Under the pieces are notes generated by a model. That model did no database searches and was not told where the DNA came from. It saw only the letters and a list, made by a program, of their open reading frames with translations. Position numbers and translations under genes: made by a program. A stretch of DNA of 64,000 nt from Acidovorax benzenivorans (GTDB taxonomy: Bacteria; Pseudomonadota; Gammaproteobacteria; Burkholderiales; Burkholderiaceae_C), in assembly GCF_028680575.1 (NCBI RefSeq), contig NZ_JAPCKI010000014.1, positions 1-64,000 of the forward strand, in the 5' to 3' direction. Of the stretch, positions 16,985 to 29,069 are shown piece after piece (the first letter of the stretch is position 1; each line of letters opens with the position of its first letter).

Positions 16985-17584
16985 TCAGTGTCCGTTGGAC
17001 GAGTGCGACATCAGCCGGTCGGTCAGCGCAATCGCCAGGGCGCTGAGCAGGAACACCACATGGATGATGGTCTGCCACATCAGCACCTTGAGGTCATAGT
17101 TGGCGGCGTTGATGAAGGTCTTGAGCAGGTGGATGGAGCTGATGCCGATGATGGCGGTGGCCAGCTTGACCTTGAGCACCGAGGCATTCACATGGCTCAG
17201 CCACTCGGGCTGGTCAGGGTGGTCTTCGAGGTGCAGGCGCGAGACAAAGGTCTCGTAGCCGCCCACGATCACCATGATCAGCAGGTTGGAGATCATCACC
17301 ACGTCGATCAGCGCCAGCACCACCAGCATGATGATGGTCTCGTTGAGCGCGGTGACCTGGAAATCACTCTTGTAGCCAATGCTGGACACCAGACTTTGCA
17401 GGGCCGCCGTGTTGCCAAAGGCCGCCTCAATCAGGTGCACCAGCTCTACCCAGAAATGGAACACATACACCGCCTGCGCCAGGATCAGGCCCAGGTACAG
17501 CGGCAATTGCAGCCACCGGCTGGCGAAGATCATCGAAGGCAGGGGGCGCATTGGCGCAGGGGGCTTGTGTTGGGGAGAGGACAT
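16985..17584 (-). CDS. YqhA/UPF0114 family inner membrane protein
   Basis: A 199-residue integral membrane protein matching the YqhA (TIGR00645, UPF0114) family: [22 protein letters not shown] at the start, the family stretch [24 protein letters not shown], and a final helix. Four membrane helices are visible. The function of the family is unknown. ATG at 17584 is chosen from the family start; the frame stays open upstream into the acs promoter region. Divergent from acs, with 256 bp between, which holds no further gene. Confidence 0.85.
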   Translation of the reverse strand: MSSPQHKPPAPMRPLPSMIFASRWLQLPLYLGLILAQAVYVFHFWVELVHLIEAAFGNTAALQSLVSSIGYKSDFQVTALNETIIMLVVLALIDVVMISNLLIMVIVGGYETFVSRLHLEDHPDQPEWLSHVNASVLKVKLATAIIGISSIHLLKTFINAANYDLKVLMWQTIIHVVFLLSALAIALTDRLMSHSSNGH

Positions 17585-17840
17585 GGCGCTCGCAAAGGGT
17601 TGCAGGAGGCGCGATTTTAGGGGGCCAGTATGTCCCTGCGGTGGCAGGTGGGTCTGCGCATCCTGGGCCCGCGCCCTTTGCCCTGGACGAACTGCCCACT
17701 CGCAGGGTGGGACCGGGCCACCTGCGACAGGCGAGCGGCGATGGCGTACTCTGTAAGCTTCGCGCCAGTCAGTGGCCTGTAAGTGCCGCGCCCGACAGTA
17801 CCGCCCAATTCCAATTCCATTAGATCCAGGAGACAACACC

Positions 17841-19835
17841 ATGAGTGCGCCCACATCCGCCATCGAGTCCGTGCTGGTTGAGAACCGTGTGTTCCCGCCT
17901 TCGGACGCCATCGTCAAAGCCGCTCGCGTGTCCGGCATGGCCGGGTATGAGGCGCTGTGTGCCGAGGCCGAGAAGGATTTCGAGGGCTTCTGGGCACGCC
18001 AGGCGCAGGGTAACCTGCAGTGGACCAAGCCTTTCACGCGCACGCTGGACGAGTCCAATGCACCGTTCTTCCAATGGTTTGCCGATGGCGAACTCAACGC
18101 ATCGGCCAACTGCCTGGACCGCCACATCGGCACCGCCACCGAGAACAAGACGGCCATCATCTTTGAAGCCGACGATGGCACCGTCACCAAGATCACCTAC
18201 AAAGAGCTGCTGGCCCGCGTGAGCCAGTTTGCCAATGCGCTCAAGGCCCACGGCGTGGCCAAGGGCGACCGCGTGCTGATCTACATGCCCATGACCATCG
18301 AGGGCGTGATCGCCATGCAGGCCTGCGCCCGCATTGGCGCCACGCACAGCGTGGTGTTTGGCGGTTTCAGTGCCAAGGCCGTGCACGAGCGCATCATCGA
18401 CGCCGGTGCCGTGGCCGTGCTCACCGCCAACTACCAGATGCGTGGCGGCAAAGAGCTGCCCCTCAAGGCCATCATCGACGAAGCCCTGGCCATGGGCGGC
18501 TGCGACACCATTCGCAATGTGTTCGTCTACCAGCGCACGGCCACGGCCTGCAACATGGTGGCAGGGCGCGACAAAACCTTTGCCGAAGCACTGGCAGGAC
18601 AAAGCACCGAATGCGCCCCCGTGGCGGTGGGCGCCGAGCACCCGCTGTTCATCCTCTACACCAGCGGCTCTACCGGCAAACCCAAGGGCGTGCAGCACAG
18701 CACCGGCGGCTACCTGCTGTGGGCCAAGATGACCATGGACTGGACGTTCGACCTGCGCTCGGACGACGTGTTCTGGTGCACGGCCGACATCGGCTGGATC
18801 ACGGGCCACACCTACGTCGCCTACGGCCCGCTGGCTGCAGGCGCCACACAGATCATCTTTGAAGGCATCCCCACCTTCCCGAACGCAGGCCGCTTCTGGC
18901 AGATGATCGAGCGCCACAAGTGCACGATCTTCTACACGGCACCCACGGCCATTCGCTCGCTCATCAAGGCGGCCGAGGCCGACGAGACTGTGCACCCTGC
19001 GCGCTCCGATTTGTCGAGTCTGCGCATCCTGGGCAGCGTGGGCGAGCCCATCAACCCCGAAGCCTGGATGTGGTACCACAAGAACGTGGGTGGCGAGCGT
19101 TGTCCCATCGTTGACACCTTCTGGCAGACCGAAACCGGTGGCCACGTCATCACCCCATTGCCCGGTGCCACACCGCTGGTGCCCGGCAGCTGCACGCTGC
19201 CTCTGCCCGGTATTACCGCCGCCATCGTGGACGAAATGGGCAACGACGTGCCCAATGGTGCCGGTGGCATCCTGGTCATCAAGCGCCCCTGGCCCAGCAT
19301 GATCCGCACGATCTGGAACGACCCTGAGCGCTTCAAGAAGAGCTACTTCCCAGAAGAACTCAAGGGCTACTATCTGGCGGGCGACGGCGCTGTGCGCAGT
19401 GCTGACCGCGGCTACTTCCGCATCACCGGCCGCATTGATGACGTGCTGAATGTGTCGGGCCACCGCATGGGCACGATGGAGATCGAATCGGCCCTGGTCT
19501 CCAAGACCGACCTCGTCGCCGAGGCCGCCGTGGTGGGCCGCCCTGACGATGTGACCGGCGAGGCCATCTGCGCCTTCGTGGTGCTCAAGCGTTCCCGACC
19601 CACGGGCGAAGAAGCCAAGCAGATTGCCAACGAACTGCGCAACTGGGTGGCCAAGGAAATCGGGCCGATTGCCAAGCCCAAGGACATCCGCTTTGGCGAC
19701 AACCTGCCCAAGACCCGCAGCGGCAAAATCATGCGCCGCCTGCTGCGTAGCATTGCCAAGGGCGAGGCCATCACGCAGGACACCAGCACGCTGGAGAACC
19801 CGGCCATCCTGGATCAATTGGCCCAGACCAACTGA
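17841..19835 (+). CDS. acs: Acetyl-CoA synthetase
   Basis: Activates acetate to acetyl-CoA through acetyl-AMP; 664 residues, close to the family's usual 650. The AMP-binding motif [11 protein letters not shown] is at about 272-282, the substrate pocket region [10 protein letters not shown] at about 428-437, and the C-terminal lysine in TRSGKIMRR (about 627), the usual acetylation target, is present. CAGGAGA seven bases upstream supports ATG 17841; the frame is open further upstream without a better start. Single transcription unit, divergent from the yqhA-like gene. Confidence 0.95.
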   Translation: MSAPTSAIESVLVENRVFPPSDAIVKAARVSGMAGYEALCAEAEKDFEGFWARQAQGNLQWTKPFTRTLDESNAPFFQWFADGELNASANCLDRHIGTATENKTAIIFEADDGTVTKITYKELLARVSQFANALKAHGVAKGDRVLIYMPMTIEGVIAMQACARIGATHSVVFGGFSAKAVHERIIDAGAVAVLTANYQMRGGKELPLKAIIDEALAMGGCDTIRNVFVYQRTATACNMVAGRDKTFAEALAGQSTECAPVAVGAEHPLFILYTSGSTGKPKGVQHSTGGYLLWAKMTMDWTFDLRSDDVFWCTADIGWITGHTYVAYGPLAAGATQIIFEGIPTFPNAGRFWQMIERHKCTIFYTAPTAIRSLIKAAEADETVHPARSDLSSLRILGSVGEPINPEAWMWYHKNVGGERCPIVDTFWQTETGGHVITPLPGATPLVPGSCTLPLPGITAAIVDEMGNDVPNGAGGILVIKRPWPSMIRTIWNDPERFKKSYFPEELKGYYLAGDGAVRSADRGYFRITGRIDDVLNVSGHRMGTMEIESALVSKTDLVAEAAVVGRPDDVTGEAICAFVVLKRSRPTGEEAKQIANELRNWVAKEIGPIAKPKDIRFGDNLPKTRSGKIMRRLLRSIAKGEAITQDTSTLENPAILDQLAQTN

Positions 19836-20090
19836 TCCTGGACAGTGTGGTGCGCCTGGGGCTTGCGCGCGCTGCGGGCCACGTGCGGCCACCTTGTGTG
19901 GCTCGTGGCTGATGGCTGAAGGGCCAGGGGCCTCATGAGGTGGTGAGCCTGCAGGGGCCTGGACGACGCCTCCTGTAGGACGTGGCCTGAAATCACCCCG
20001 ATGCGGCAGGTGATGCGCCATGTATGCGTTACAACGGCAGCACTGCGTGACCGGTCATCCTGGCCGGGCGCTGCTGACCGGAGATTTCAC

Positions 20091-20564
20091 ATGCACTTGC
20101 GTTCCATCGTTCTGCTGTTGACGGTGCTGGTGATTGCCGCACTGGCCGCCTTGAACTGGCCTGCGCTGGCGGCCCCTTCCCTGGTCTCGCTGGGGGTGGT
20201 GTCGTTTGAAGCGCCGCTCGGGCTGCTGATGCTGGCCCTCACCGCCTTGTTGGGCATTTTCTTCGTGGCCTATGTGTTGTCGCTGCAGGGCTCTGTGCTG
20301 CTCGAAACCCGCCGCCACACCAAAGAGTTGCAGGCCCAGCGCGAGTTGGCCGACAAGGCAGAGGCATCCCGTTTCACTGAGTTGCGCACTTTCTTGGATG
20401 CACAGCACAGCCAGGCCCACGCGGCTGTCTTGGCGCGGCTGGACCACCTGGAAGCCCGCCTTGCAGCCCGGGCCGATGAGTCAGACAACACGACGGCGGC
20501 TTATGTGGGGCAGTTGGAGCAACAACTACGCTCCGGCAATTCGTTGGTGACCCCTGGGCTGTAG
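20091..20564 (+). CDS. LapA-like small membrane protein
   Basis: A 157-residue inner membrane protein with two hydrophobic helices (about 5-28 and 44-68) followed by a charged, coiled-coil cytosolic domain (about 75-125: KELQAQRELADKAEASRF...). This is the layout of LapA/DUF1049 proteins, which in E. coli act with LapB in lipopolysaccharide biogenesis; here no lapB is adjacent, so the assignment is only by shape. GGAGA precedes ATG 20091; the frame is open upstream from 20001. A terminator at 20639 follows. Confidence 0.55.
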   Translation: MHLRSIVLLLTVLVIAALAALNWPALAAPSLVSLGVVSFEAPLGLLMLALTALLGIFFVAYVLSLQGSVLLETRRHTKELQAQRELADKAEASRFTELRTFLDAQHSQAHAAVLARLDHLEARLAARADESDNTTAAYVGQLEQQLRSGNSLVTPGL

Positions 20565-20638
20565 AGCCCTGCGGGCGCTGTCCGGGCTGGCCCGGGTACC
20601 CCGCATCCGTGCGGCCAATGGGCGTTGCACGCAAACAT

Positions 20639-20677
20639 AAAAAAAGCCGCGTCACTGGTTGTGCGCGGCTTTTTTTG
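20639..20677. terminator. Bidirectional rho-independent terminator
   Basis: Stem AAAAAGCCGCG/CGCGGCTTTTT with a 12-base loop, T-runs on both strands. It lies between the convergent LapA-like gene and the cytochrome c gene and can serve both. Confidence 0.85.
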
Positions 20678-20724
20678 CAGGGGCTCGGAGTGTTTGCACC
20701 CCGAGTCACCTCAAGGGCTGCAGC

Positions 20725-21030
20725 TTACTTTTGCGTCAGTACCCAGGCAGCCAGCTTCTTGGCTTCGGCGTCATTCACTTGCGCGTTGGCGGGCATAGGG
20801 ACGGGGCCCCACACGCCGGAGCCGCCCTTGATGATTTTGGCCGCCAGCTTGTCCACGGCATCCTTTTGGCCAGCGTACTTGGCAGCGACTTCCTTGTAGG
20901 CAGGCCCCACCAATTTTTTGTCTACGGCATGGCAGGCCATGCAGTTCTTGGAGGTGGCCAAGGCCAGGTCGGCCATGGCGGGTGCCGCAACCGACAGCGT
21001 CAAGGCGAGAGTGATCAGGGAACGCTTCAT
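20725..21030 (-). CDS. Periplasmic cytochrome c (c551/c552 type)
   Basis: A 101-residue secreted monohaem cytochrome. Signal peptide 1-20 (cleavage after AMA), haem motif CMACH at 30-34, and axial methionine M79 in GPVPMPAN. Size and spacing match class I cytochromes c8/c551, small electron carriers to oxidases, nitrite reductase or peroxidase. No oxidoreductase gene is adjacent, so the partner is unknown; the cbb3 oxidase genes lie 25 kb away. Confidence 0.9.
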   Translation of the reverse strand: MKRSLITLALTLSVAAPAMADLALATSKNCMACHAVDKKLVGPAYKEVAAKYAGQKDAVDKLAAKIIKGGSGVWGPVPMPANAQVNDAEAKKLAAWVLTQK

Positions 21031-21145
21031 GGTGGGATTTCCTGTGGTTGAGTTACAGTGCTTTTAATGTAATTGTAGTGACTTGGGTTGACACGCTGTT
21101 GTCCCTGGTCAATGCCGCTTTTCGCGGCCATATTTGGAGAGAGCG

Positions 21146-21388
21146 ATGTATCTGCTGGGTCTGTCCCTTCTCATGCTGGCACTGAAATATTTTGAGATCG
21201 GCCCCGTGGCCACCTGGTCCTGGTGGTGGGTGTTGGCACCCTTCGCGGTCACTGCCTTGTGGTGGGCCTGGGCCGATTCCACCGGCTACACCAAGCGCAA
21301 GGCCATGGAGAAGATGGACCAGCGCAAGAAGGACCGCATCAACAAGAACAAGGAAGCCTTGGGTATTCGGCCGCGCAAGCCGCGCTGA
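21146..21388 (+). CDS. Small Trp-rich membrane protein (TIGR04438-like)
   Basis: An 80-residue protein with an N-terminal membrane helix, a tryptophan cluster (TWSWWWVLAPFAVTALWWAWAD) forming a second helix, and a basic tail (KRKAMEKMDQRKKDRINKNK). It matches the 'small Trp-rich protein' family I know from betaproteobacteria; function unknown. GGAGAGAG just upstream supports ATG 21146. Divergent from the cytochrome c gene; terminator at 21463. Confidence 0.75.
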   Translation: MYLLGLSLLMLALKYFEIGPVATWSWWWVLAPFAVTALWWAWADSTGYTKRKAMEKMDQRKKDRINKNKEALGIRPRKPR

Positions 21389-21462
21389 CGCGGGGCGCTG
21401 GCCTCGCAGAGCAGTGCATATTGATGCTTTGGCCGGGTTTCCGGCTTCGACTATTTCTTAAC

Positions 21463-21502
21463 AAAAAAGCCCGCAGCACACCGTGTGCTGCGGGCTTTTT
21501 TG
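21463..21502. terminator. Bidirectional rho-independent terminator
   Basis: Long perfect stem AAAAAAGCCCGCAGCACAC/GTGTGCTGCGGGCTTTTTT with a very short loop. Serves the Trp-rich protein gene and, from the other side, the convergent ilvD. Confidence 0.9.
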
Positions 21503-21583
21503 TGCGTAGAGAGGCTGGTGCGAGAAGGCTGCTCAGCTTGAGCGGCCTTCTCGCCATCGCCTTCGGCCCATGCAGGGCCGCAG

Positions 21584-23287
<1,704 letters not shown>

Positions 23288-23534
23288 CGTGGGGCGTCCT
23301 GGTGTCCGGGTTGGGGGCTGGAGCGGAATGGATCATTCTGCCAGTGCCGTCGCCGCGCGTGTGGTCTGCCCACGCAATCCTCAACGCCAGTGCTCCGGGG
23401 CGGGCCCATGGGGCTGGGCGATAATTGACAGGTTTGCCCCCGGCACGGCTCAAGAGGTTGGTTGCATGGGTGCGCGAGGGGCTCATATTCCGGCGGCCCG
23501 CCTCCTTTCCAGCGAATTTTCAGAAGCCAGCACG

Positions 23535-25394
23535 ATGCCCATCTACCGTTCCAAAACCTCCACCGCCGGTCGCAACATGGCAGGCGCGCGCTCCCTGTGG
23601 CGCGCCACAGGCATGAAAGACGATGACTTCAGCAAGCCGATCATCGCGGTGGTCAATTCGTTCACCCAGTTCGTGCCCGGCCACGTGCACCTGAAGGACC
23701 TGGGCCAGCTGGTGGCCCGCGAGATCGAAGCCGCTGGCGGCGTGGCCAAGGAGTTCAACACCATTGCCGTGGACGACGGCATCGCCATGGGCCACGACGG
23801 CATGCTGTATTCGCTGCCCAGCCGCGACATCATTGCGGACTCGGTGGAATACATGGTCAACGCGCACTGCGCCGACGCCATGGTGTGCATCTCCAACTGC
23901 GACAAGATCACGCCCGGCATGCTGATGGCCGCGATGCGTTTGAACATCCCGGTGATCTTTGTCTCTGGGGGCCCCATGGAGGCTGGCAAGACCCGCCTGG
24001 CTAACCCTGTTACGAAGGTCATGGAGTTCAAGAAGCTCGACCTGGTGGACGCGATGGTGATCGCCGCCGACACCAACTACTCTGACGCCGATGTGGCCGA
24101 AGTCGAGCGTTCGGCCTGCCCCACCTGTGGTTCATGCTCGGGCATGTTCACCGCCAACTCGATGAACTGCCTGACCGAGGCGCTGGGCCTGTCGTTGCCT
24201 GGCAATGGCACGGTGGTGGCCACCCACGCCGACCGTGAGCAGCTCTTCAAGCGCGCCGGCCGCCGCATTGTGGAAATCGCCAAGCAGCACTACGAGCAGG
24301 ACGACGAGCGCGTGCTGCCGCGTTCGATGGGCTTCAAGGCGTTTGAAAACGCCATGACGCTGGACATTGCCATGGGCGGCTCCACCAACACCATCCTGCA
24401 CCTGCTGGCGATTGCGAAAGAGGCGGAGATCCCCTTCACCATGGCCGACATCGACCGCCTTTCGCGCGCCGTGCCGCAGCTGTGCAAGGTGGCGCCCAAC
24501 ACCAACAAGTACCACATCGAAGACGTGCACCGTGCGGGGGGCATCATGGCCATCCTGGGCGAGCTGGACCGTGCGGGCAAGCTGCACACCGACGTGCCTA
24601 CCGTGTACGCACCCACGCTGAAAGACGCGCTGGACCAGTGGGACATCGTGCGCACGCAGGACGATGCCGTGCGCACTTTCTACATGGCGGGCCCCGCCGG
24701 TATCCCGACGCAGGTGGCGTTCAGCCAGTCCACCCGCTGGCCCAGCCTGGACCTGGATCGCGCCGAAGGCTGCATCCGCTCGTACGACCACGCCTTCAGC
24801 AAGGAAGGCGGCCTGGCCGTGCTGACGGGCAACATTGCCGTGGACGGCTGCGTGGTCAAGTCGGCCGGTGTGGACGAGAGCATTTTGGTGTTCGAGGGCA
24901 CGGCGCACGTCACTGAATCGCAGGACGAGGCCGTGGCCAACATCCTGGCCGACAAGGTCAAGGCGGGCGACATCGTCATCGTGCGCTACGAAGGCCCCAA
25001 GGGCGGCCCCGGCATGCAGGAGATGCTGTACCCCACCAGCTACATCAAGTCCAAGGGCCTGGGCAAGGCCTGCGCGCTGTTGACCGACGGGCGCTTCTCG
25101 GGTGGCACCTCGGGCCTGTCGATCGGCCACTGCTCGCCCGAAGCGGCGGCGGGTGGCGCGATTGGCCTGGTGCGCAATGGCGACCGCATTCGCATCGACA
25201 TTCCCAATCGCAGCATCAATGTGTTGGTGAGCGATGAGGAGCTGGCCAAGCGCCGCGAAGAGCAGAACGCCAAGGGCTGGAAGCCCGCTCTGCCGCGCCC
25301 CCGCAAGGTATCGGCTGCGCTCAAGGCCTATGCCAAGCTGGTGATGTCGGCCGACAAGGGCGCCGTGCGCGACCTGTCGCTGCTGGACGACTGA
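23535..25394 (+). CDS. ilvD: Dihydroxy-acid dehydratase, long (E. coli) type
   Basis: A 619-residue protein, the same length class as E. coli IlvD (616) and expected to hold a [4Fe-4S] cluster. Motifs: [31 protein letters not shown] and [26 protein letters not shown]. The start ATG 23535 gives the conserved N-terminus [22 protein letters not shown]; the frame is open upstream for more than 300 bases but those residues are not family-like. Divergent from the short-type ilvD; terminator at 25431. Confidence 0.95.
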   Translation: MPIYRSKTSTAGRNMAGARSLWRATGMKDDDFSKPIIAVVNSFTQFVPGHVHLKDLGQLVAREIEAAGGVAKEFNTIAVDDGIAMGHDGMLYSLPSRDIIADSVEYMVNAHCADAMVCISNCDKITPGMLMAAMRLNIPVIFVSGGPMEAGKTRLANPVTKVMEFKKLDLVDAMVIAADTNYSDADVAEVERSACPTCGSCSGMFTANSMNCLTEALGLSLPGNGTVVATHADREQLFKRAGRRIVEIAKQHYEQDDERVLPRSMGFKAFENAMTLDIAMGGSTNTILHLLAIAKEAEIPFTMADIDRLSRAVPQLCKVAPNTNKYHIEDVHRAGGIMAILGELDRAGKLHTDVPTVYAPTLKDALDQWDIVRTQDDAVRTFYMAGPAGIPTQVAFSQSTRWPSLDLDRAEGCIRSYDHAFSKEGGLAVLTGNIAVDGCVVKSAGVDESILVFEGTAHVTESQDEAVANILADKVKAGDIVIVRYEGPKGGPGMQEMLYPTSYIKSKGLGKACALLTDGRFSGGTSGLSIGHCSPEAAAGGAIGLVRNGDRIRIDIPNRSINVLVSDEELAKRREEQNAKGWKPALPRPRKVSAALKAYAKLVMSADKGAVRDLSLLDD

Positions 25395-25430
25395 GCCATC
25401 GGGGCCAGGGCGGGATTGCGCCCCAGCCGC

Positions 25431-25463
25431 AAAAAAGCCGCACCCGGAGGGTGCGGCTTTTTT
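25431..25463. terminator. Rho-independent terminator after ilvD
   Basis: Stem AAAAAAGCCGCACCC/GGGTGCGGCTTTTTT with GGAG loop; T-runs on both strands, shared with the convergent bacterioferritin gene. Confidence 0.9.
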
Positions 25464-25479
25464 AATGGCTGAATGCTTA

Positions 25480-25530
25480 TGTTTTGATAGCTGCTTACGC
25501 TTTGTGGATAAGCGATTGAGTCGATTTTTA
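25480..25530. repeat. Dispersed palindromic repeat, copy D
   Basis: TTTTGATAGCTGCTTACGCTTTG then GATAAGCGATTGAGTCGATTTTT; same pattern as the other copies, sitting directly after the ilvD terminator and before the bacterioferritin stop codon. Confidence 0.75.
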
Positions 25531-25537
25531 CCTGTTT

Positions 25538-26020
25538 TTACGCGGAGGTGCTGCTGTCCATCTGCGACTGCAAATAATTCGGCAGGCCAACCTTGTCGAT
25601 CAGGCCCAGCTGCTTTTCGAGCCAGTAGGCGTGGTCTTCCTCGGTGTCGCGCAACTGAACCAGCAGCAGGTCGCGGCTCACGTAGTCGCCCACGCTTTCG
25701 CACAGGGCCATGCCTTTTTGCAGGGCAGCGCGCACCTCGTATTCGGTGGCCAGGTCCTTCTTCAGCATCTCGGGCACGGTTTCGCCGGGAGTGAAGGGAT
25801 TGGGCCGCATGTCGGGGCGGCCACCCAGGAGGAGAATGCGGCGCAGCAGTGCGTCGGCATGCTGGGTTTCTTCCTGCATCTCGTGGTCGAGGCGTGTGTA
25901 GAGCTTGATCAAGCCCAGATCCTCATAGGTGCGCGAGTGCACGAAATACTGGTCGCGAGCGGCCAGCTCGCCGCGCAGCAGTTCCTTGAAATAGTCGATG
26001 ACTTGTGGATGGCCCTGCAT
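25538..26020 (-). CDS. bfr: Bacterioferritin, apparently lacking the haem ligand
   Basis: Iron-storage protein of 160 residues, full family length. Ferroxidase-centre ligands are visible: E18, E51, H54, a glutamate in LATEYE (about 93), E127 and H130. The methionine that binds the inter-subunit haem in E. coli Bfr (Met52) is replaced: the segment reads EETQHAD, giving Thr52. This subunit should therefore oxidise iron but not bind haem, as seen in the non-haem partner of hetero-oligomeric bacterioferritins. No second bfr is present in the window. ATG 26020 is set by the family start. Confidence 0.9.
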   Translation of the reverse strand: MQGHPQVIDYFKELLRGELAARDQYFVHSRTYEDLGLIKLYTRLDHEMQEETQHADALLRRILLLGGRPDMRPNPFTPGETVPEMLKKDLATEYEVRAALQKGMALCESVGDYVSRDLLLVQLRDTEEDHAYWLEKQLGLIDKVGLPNYLQSQMDSSTSA

Positions 26021-26204
26021 GTTGTTGTCCTTGGATTTTTGACTGGCGAGTATCGCGCGGGCAGGGGCATCTGTAACCAATGCCCCCGTACCCGTGCTCT
26101 GCATGCGCACGGGGATCAGAGGCGTTCGCATTGCGCGAGCGGATTGGGTGGATTGGGCGGGTTGTGCCCAGGCCCTCCGGGGCGAGGGCACAATACCGCC
26201 CACC

Positions 26205-27032
26205 ATGCTGACCTACCCCCACATCGACCCCGTTGCCCTGCAGATCGGCCCGCTGGCTGTGCACTGGTACGGCCTCACTTATCTCGCGGCCTTTGGCCTG
26301 TTCATGTTGCTGGGCATCCGGCGCCTGCGGCATCCACCCTTTGCCTCCATCACGGGGCCCGGCGCCTGGACGCGCAAGGATGTGGAAGACATCCTGTTCC
26401 TGGGGGTGGCGGGGGTGGTCATCGGCGGGCGGTTGGGCTATTGCCTGTTCTACAAGCCGGGCTACTACCTGAGCCACCCCCTGGAGATTTTTGCCGTGTG
26501 GCAGGGGGGCATGGCCTTCCATGGCGGGCTGCTGGGCGTGGTGGTGGCCATGTTGTGGTTTGCCCATTCGCGCAAGCGGCCCTGGCTGCAGGTGGCCGAC
26601 TTTGTGGCCCCCTGCGTGCCCACCGGGCTGGCTGCGGGGCGTGTGGGCAACTTCATCAACGGGGAACTGTGGGGCCGCTTTGCCAGCCCCGACTTGCCTT
26701 GGGGCATGGTGTTTGCGCACAGCGGCTCCATGCAGCCCCGCCACCCTTCGCAGGTGTACCAGTTCTTGATGGAAGGGCTGCTGCTGTTCGTGCTGCTGTG
26801 GCTGTATGCGCGCAAGGAGCGCCGCCCAGGCCAGGTGGCGGCGGCCTTTTTGTTGGGCTATGGCGTGTTCCGCTTCATTGCCGAATACTTCCGCGAGCCC
26901 GATGCCTTCCTGGGCATCCTGTCGCTGGGCATGAGCATGGGGCAGTGGCTGTGCGTGCCCATGATCCTGGGTGGTGCGGCGATGTGGCTGTGGGCGCAGC
27001 GCCAGCCGGTAGGGGCGTTGGTTTCGAGATAA
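26205..27032 (+). CDS. lgt: Prolipoprotein diacylglyceryl transferase
   Basis: Inner-membrane enzyme adding diacylglycerol to the lipobox cysteine of prolipoproteins. The 275-residue protein has seven membrane helices, the conserved HWYGLTY near the start, the [10 protein letters not shown] and [11 protein letters not shown] segments, and the Lgt signature [14 protein letters not shown]. Start ATG 26205 follows from the family N-terminus; the frame is open upstream. Single gene, divergent from bfr. Confidence 0.95.
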   Translation: MLTYPHIDPVALQIGPLAVHWYGLTYLAAFGLFMLLGIRRLRHPPFASITGPGAWTRKDVEDILFLGVAGVVIGGRLGYCLFYKPGYYLSHPLEIFAVWQGGMAFHGGLLGVVVAMLWFAHSRKRPWLQVADFVAPCVPTGLAAGRVGNFINGELWGRFASPDLPWGMVFAHSGSMQPRHPSQVYQFLMEGLLLFVLLWLYARKERRPGQVAAAFLLGYGVFRFIAEYFREPDAFLGILSLGMSMGQWLCVPMILGGAAMWLWAQRQPVGALVSR

Positions 27033-27041
27033 AACGGGCGG

Positions 27042-27090
27042 TAGCGCCGGTGTTATATGCCTAGGCAGCTATCAAAATAGTAGTGATTGG
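27042..27090. repeat. Dispersed palindromic repeat, copy E
   Basis: GGTAGCGCCGGTGTTATATGCCTAGGCAGCTATCAAAATAGTAG, the same orientation as copy B. Located between the convergent ends of lgt and the DMT transporter gene. Confidence 0.65.
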
Positions 27091-27113
27091 AGCAAATGGC
27101 GGGTAGCAGGTGG

Positions 27114-28031
27114 TCAATGCTGCGCATCACCCCGCCGTGCCATCGTCCACAGGGCAGCACCCACGATGAGCGCGCCGCCCACCCAGCCCGTGGTGCTGAG
27201 CTGCTCCCCCAGCCAGAACACCGCGAACAGCGCGCCAAAGGCGGGCTCGCTGCTCGTTAGCAGGCCCACGCGCGTGGGCGAGCTGTGGCGCAGTGCCCAG
27301 TTCTGGGCCACAAACGCAAACACGGTGCAGCCCGCCACCAGGTAAATGCAGGCCCACCAGAAGGCGCTGGCGTGTGTGAGCGACGGCAGCGGCGGCAGCT
27401 CGCCCGGCAAGGCCAGTGCCAGCAGCAGGCAACCGACACCGATCACGCCCGACTGCACTGCCGTGAGGGCCAGCACCGGTGCGTTGCGACGGCGGGTGAG
27501 CCGGGTGGTCTGGCACACGGTGATGGCGCGCAGCACGGCGGCCGCCAGCATCAGCGCGTCGCCCCAGCCCCACTGGCCCGTGTAACCCCCGCTGAGCAGG
27601 GCCGCGCCGAGCAGCGAGACGGCGGCAAAACCAAACATCGCGCGCTCGGGCCGCTGGCGCAGCAGCCACCACTCGGCAAAAGGGGTGAACACCACGCACA
27701 GGCTGATCAAAAACGCTGCGTTGCTGGCCTGCGTGAGCGCCAGACCAAAGGTCTCGCACAGAAAGATGCCCAGCATCAGCACACCCAGCGGCAAACCGGC
27801 CAGCAAGGCATCGCGTCGCTCGGGCGCACTGGCGCGCAGCAGGGCGGGGAGCAACACGGAAAAGGTCAGGATGAAACGCACAGCCAAAAAGCCCAGCACC
27901 GGGTAGAACACCAGGGCCCCCTTGGCCACGCCATAGCTCGTGCCCCACACCACGGCCACCAGCAGCAAGGCCAGGTCGGACAGGCGCGGGGCCAGCGGGG
28001 AAGGGGCGGACAGGGGCAGGGCGTGTGGCAT
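27114..28031 (-). CDS. EamA/DMT-family exporter
   Basis: A 305-residue membrane protein with ten predicted helices in two EamA repeats (about 17-145 and 158-295). The first repeat begins with LALLLVAVVWGTSYGVAKGAL, the second ends with EPAFGALFAVFWLGEQLSTTGWVGGALIVGAAL, both typical of drug/metabolite exporters; substrate unknown. Divergent from a LysR-type regulator with a perfect inverted repeat between the two start codons, so it is probably the regulator's target. Confidence 0.85.
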   Translation of the reverse strand: MPHALPLSAPSPLAPRLSDLALLLVAVVWGTSYGVAKGALVFYPVLGFLAVRFILTFSVLLPALLRASAPERRDALLAGLPLGVLMLGIFLCETFGLALTQASNAAFLISLCVVFTPFAEWWLLRQRPERAMFGFAAVSLLGAALLSGGYTGQWGWGDALMLAAAVLRAITVCQTTRLTRRRNAPVLALTAVQSGVIGVGCLLLALALPGELPPLPSLTHASAFWWACIYLVAGCTVFAFVAQNWALRHSSPTRVGLLTSSEPAFGALFAVFWLGEQLSTTGWVGGALIVGAALWTMARRGDAQH

Positions 28032-28093
28032 GGAGTGTGGGATGGCGTCGGAGCAGAAGGACGCTGCGCACGGCAGCGGCTGGGTGTTTGGGA

Positions 28094-28123
28094 ATTATCA
28101 ATTTGCGTCACTGGATTGATAAT
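28094..28123. promoter_or_regulatory. Candidate LysR operator between divergent genes
   Basis: Perfect nine-base inverted repeat ATTATCAAT - 12 bases - ATTGATAAT, containing a T-N11-A style core, in the 120-bp gap between the DMT exporter and the LysR regulator. Its position suits divergent control and autoregulation. Confidence 0.6.
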
Positions 28124-28151
28124 CGCTGACAAAGCACTGCACTTATTCCTC

Positions 28152-29069
28152 ATGAGCATCAATCAGCCCCTGGATAGCCTCCCCGACATGGCGGCGTTTG
28201 CGCGTGTGGTGGATGCGGGCAGCTTCTCTGCCGCCGCCCGGCAACTGGGCATCACCCCGTCGGCGGTCAGCCGCCAGGTGGCGCGGCTGGAAGGGGCGCT
28301 GCGCGTGCGCCTGCTGGAGCGCACCACCCGCAAGCTGCGGCTGACCGACGCCGGGGCTGCGGTCTACAGCCGCTGCCAAGCCATGGTGTCTGCAGCACGC
28401 GAGGTGTGGGCGCTGAGCGATACGCACTCTGCCGCGCCATCGGGCATGGTGCGCATGAGCATGCCCAAGGCCGTGGGGCGCCAGCTGGTACACCCCCTGG
28501 TGCTGCCGTTCTTGCAGAAATACCCCGAGGTCGATGTGCAATTGCTGATCACCGACCGCACGGTGGACCTGTTCGAGGAATCCATCGACCTGGCCCTGCG
28601 TGTGACCGACACGCCACCCCCGGGCCTGGCGGGGCGGCCGCTGGCCACCTTGTGCCACCTGGCCTGCGCCAGCCCGCGTTACCTGGCCGAGCGCGGCCAC
28701 CCGCTGCACCCGCGCGACCTGGAGCAGCACGCCTGCATCACCCTGGGCGAGGACGAGCGCGACCGGCACTGGCGCTTTGAGCGGGCGGGCGAATCCGCCA
28801 CGGTGGCTGTGCGTGGGCGCTACGTGGCCAACCACAGCGAGGTGCGGCTGGAGGCCGCGCTGAGCCACCTGGGTATTGCCAGCCTGCCTGGTTTTGCGGC
28901 GCGTGCAGCCCTGGCGCGGGGCGAGCTGGTGACCGTGCTGCCGGACTGGGAGCACAAGACCTCGTACGCGGGCACGGCCTGGGTGCTGTACCCGTCACAC
29001 CGGTTTCTGCCAGCCAAACTGCGCGTGTGGATCGACCACCTGGTGGAAGGGTTTGCAGGCGTGGAGTGA
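28152..29069 (+). CDS. LysR-family transcriptional regulator
   Basis: A 305-residue LTTR. The N-terminal winged helix-turn-helix is clear (SFSAAARQLGITPSAVSRQVARLEGAL at about 24-50), followed by the effector-binding domain (about 95-300). Sequence style resembles the group of LTTRs that regulate neighbouring exporters and dehydrogenases. ATG 28152 is chosen as the standard LTTR start (DMAAFARVVDAGSF at residue 12); the frame is open far upstream antisense to the exporter. Probably controls the divergent DMT exporter. Confidence 0.9.
   Translation: MSINQPLDSLPDMAAFARVVDAGSFSAAARQLGITPSAVSRQVARLEGALRVRLLERTTRKLRLTDAGAAVYSRCQAMVSAAREVWALSDTHSAAPSGMVRMSMPKAVGRQLVHPLVLPFLQKYPEVDVQLLITDRTVDLFEESIDLALRVTDTPPPGLAGRPLATLCHLACASPRYLAERGHPLHPRDLEQHACITLGEDERDRHWRFERAGESATVAVRGRYVANHSEVRLEAALSHLGIASLPGFAARAALARGELVTVLPDWEHKTSYAGTAWVLYPSHRFLPAKLRVWIDHLVEGFAGVE

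Noticed and set aside
17820-20021. 733-residue open frame on the minus strand
   Set aside because: Antisense to acs; composition (His, Gly, Asp, Val runs) and lack of any motif mark it as a codon-bias artefact.
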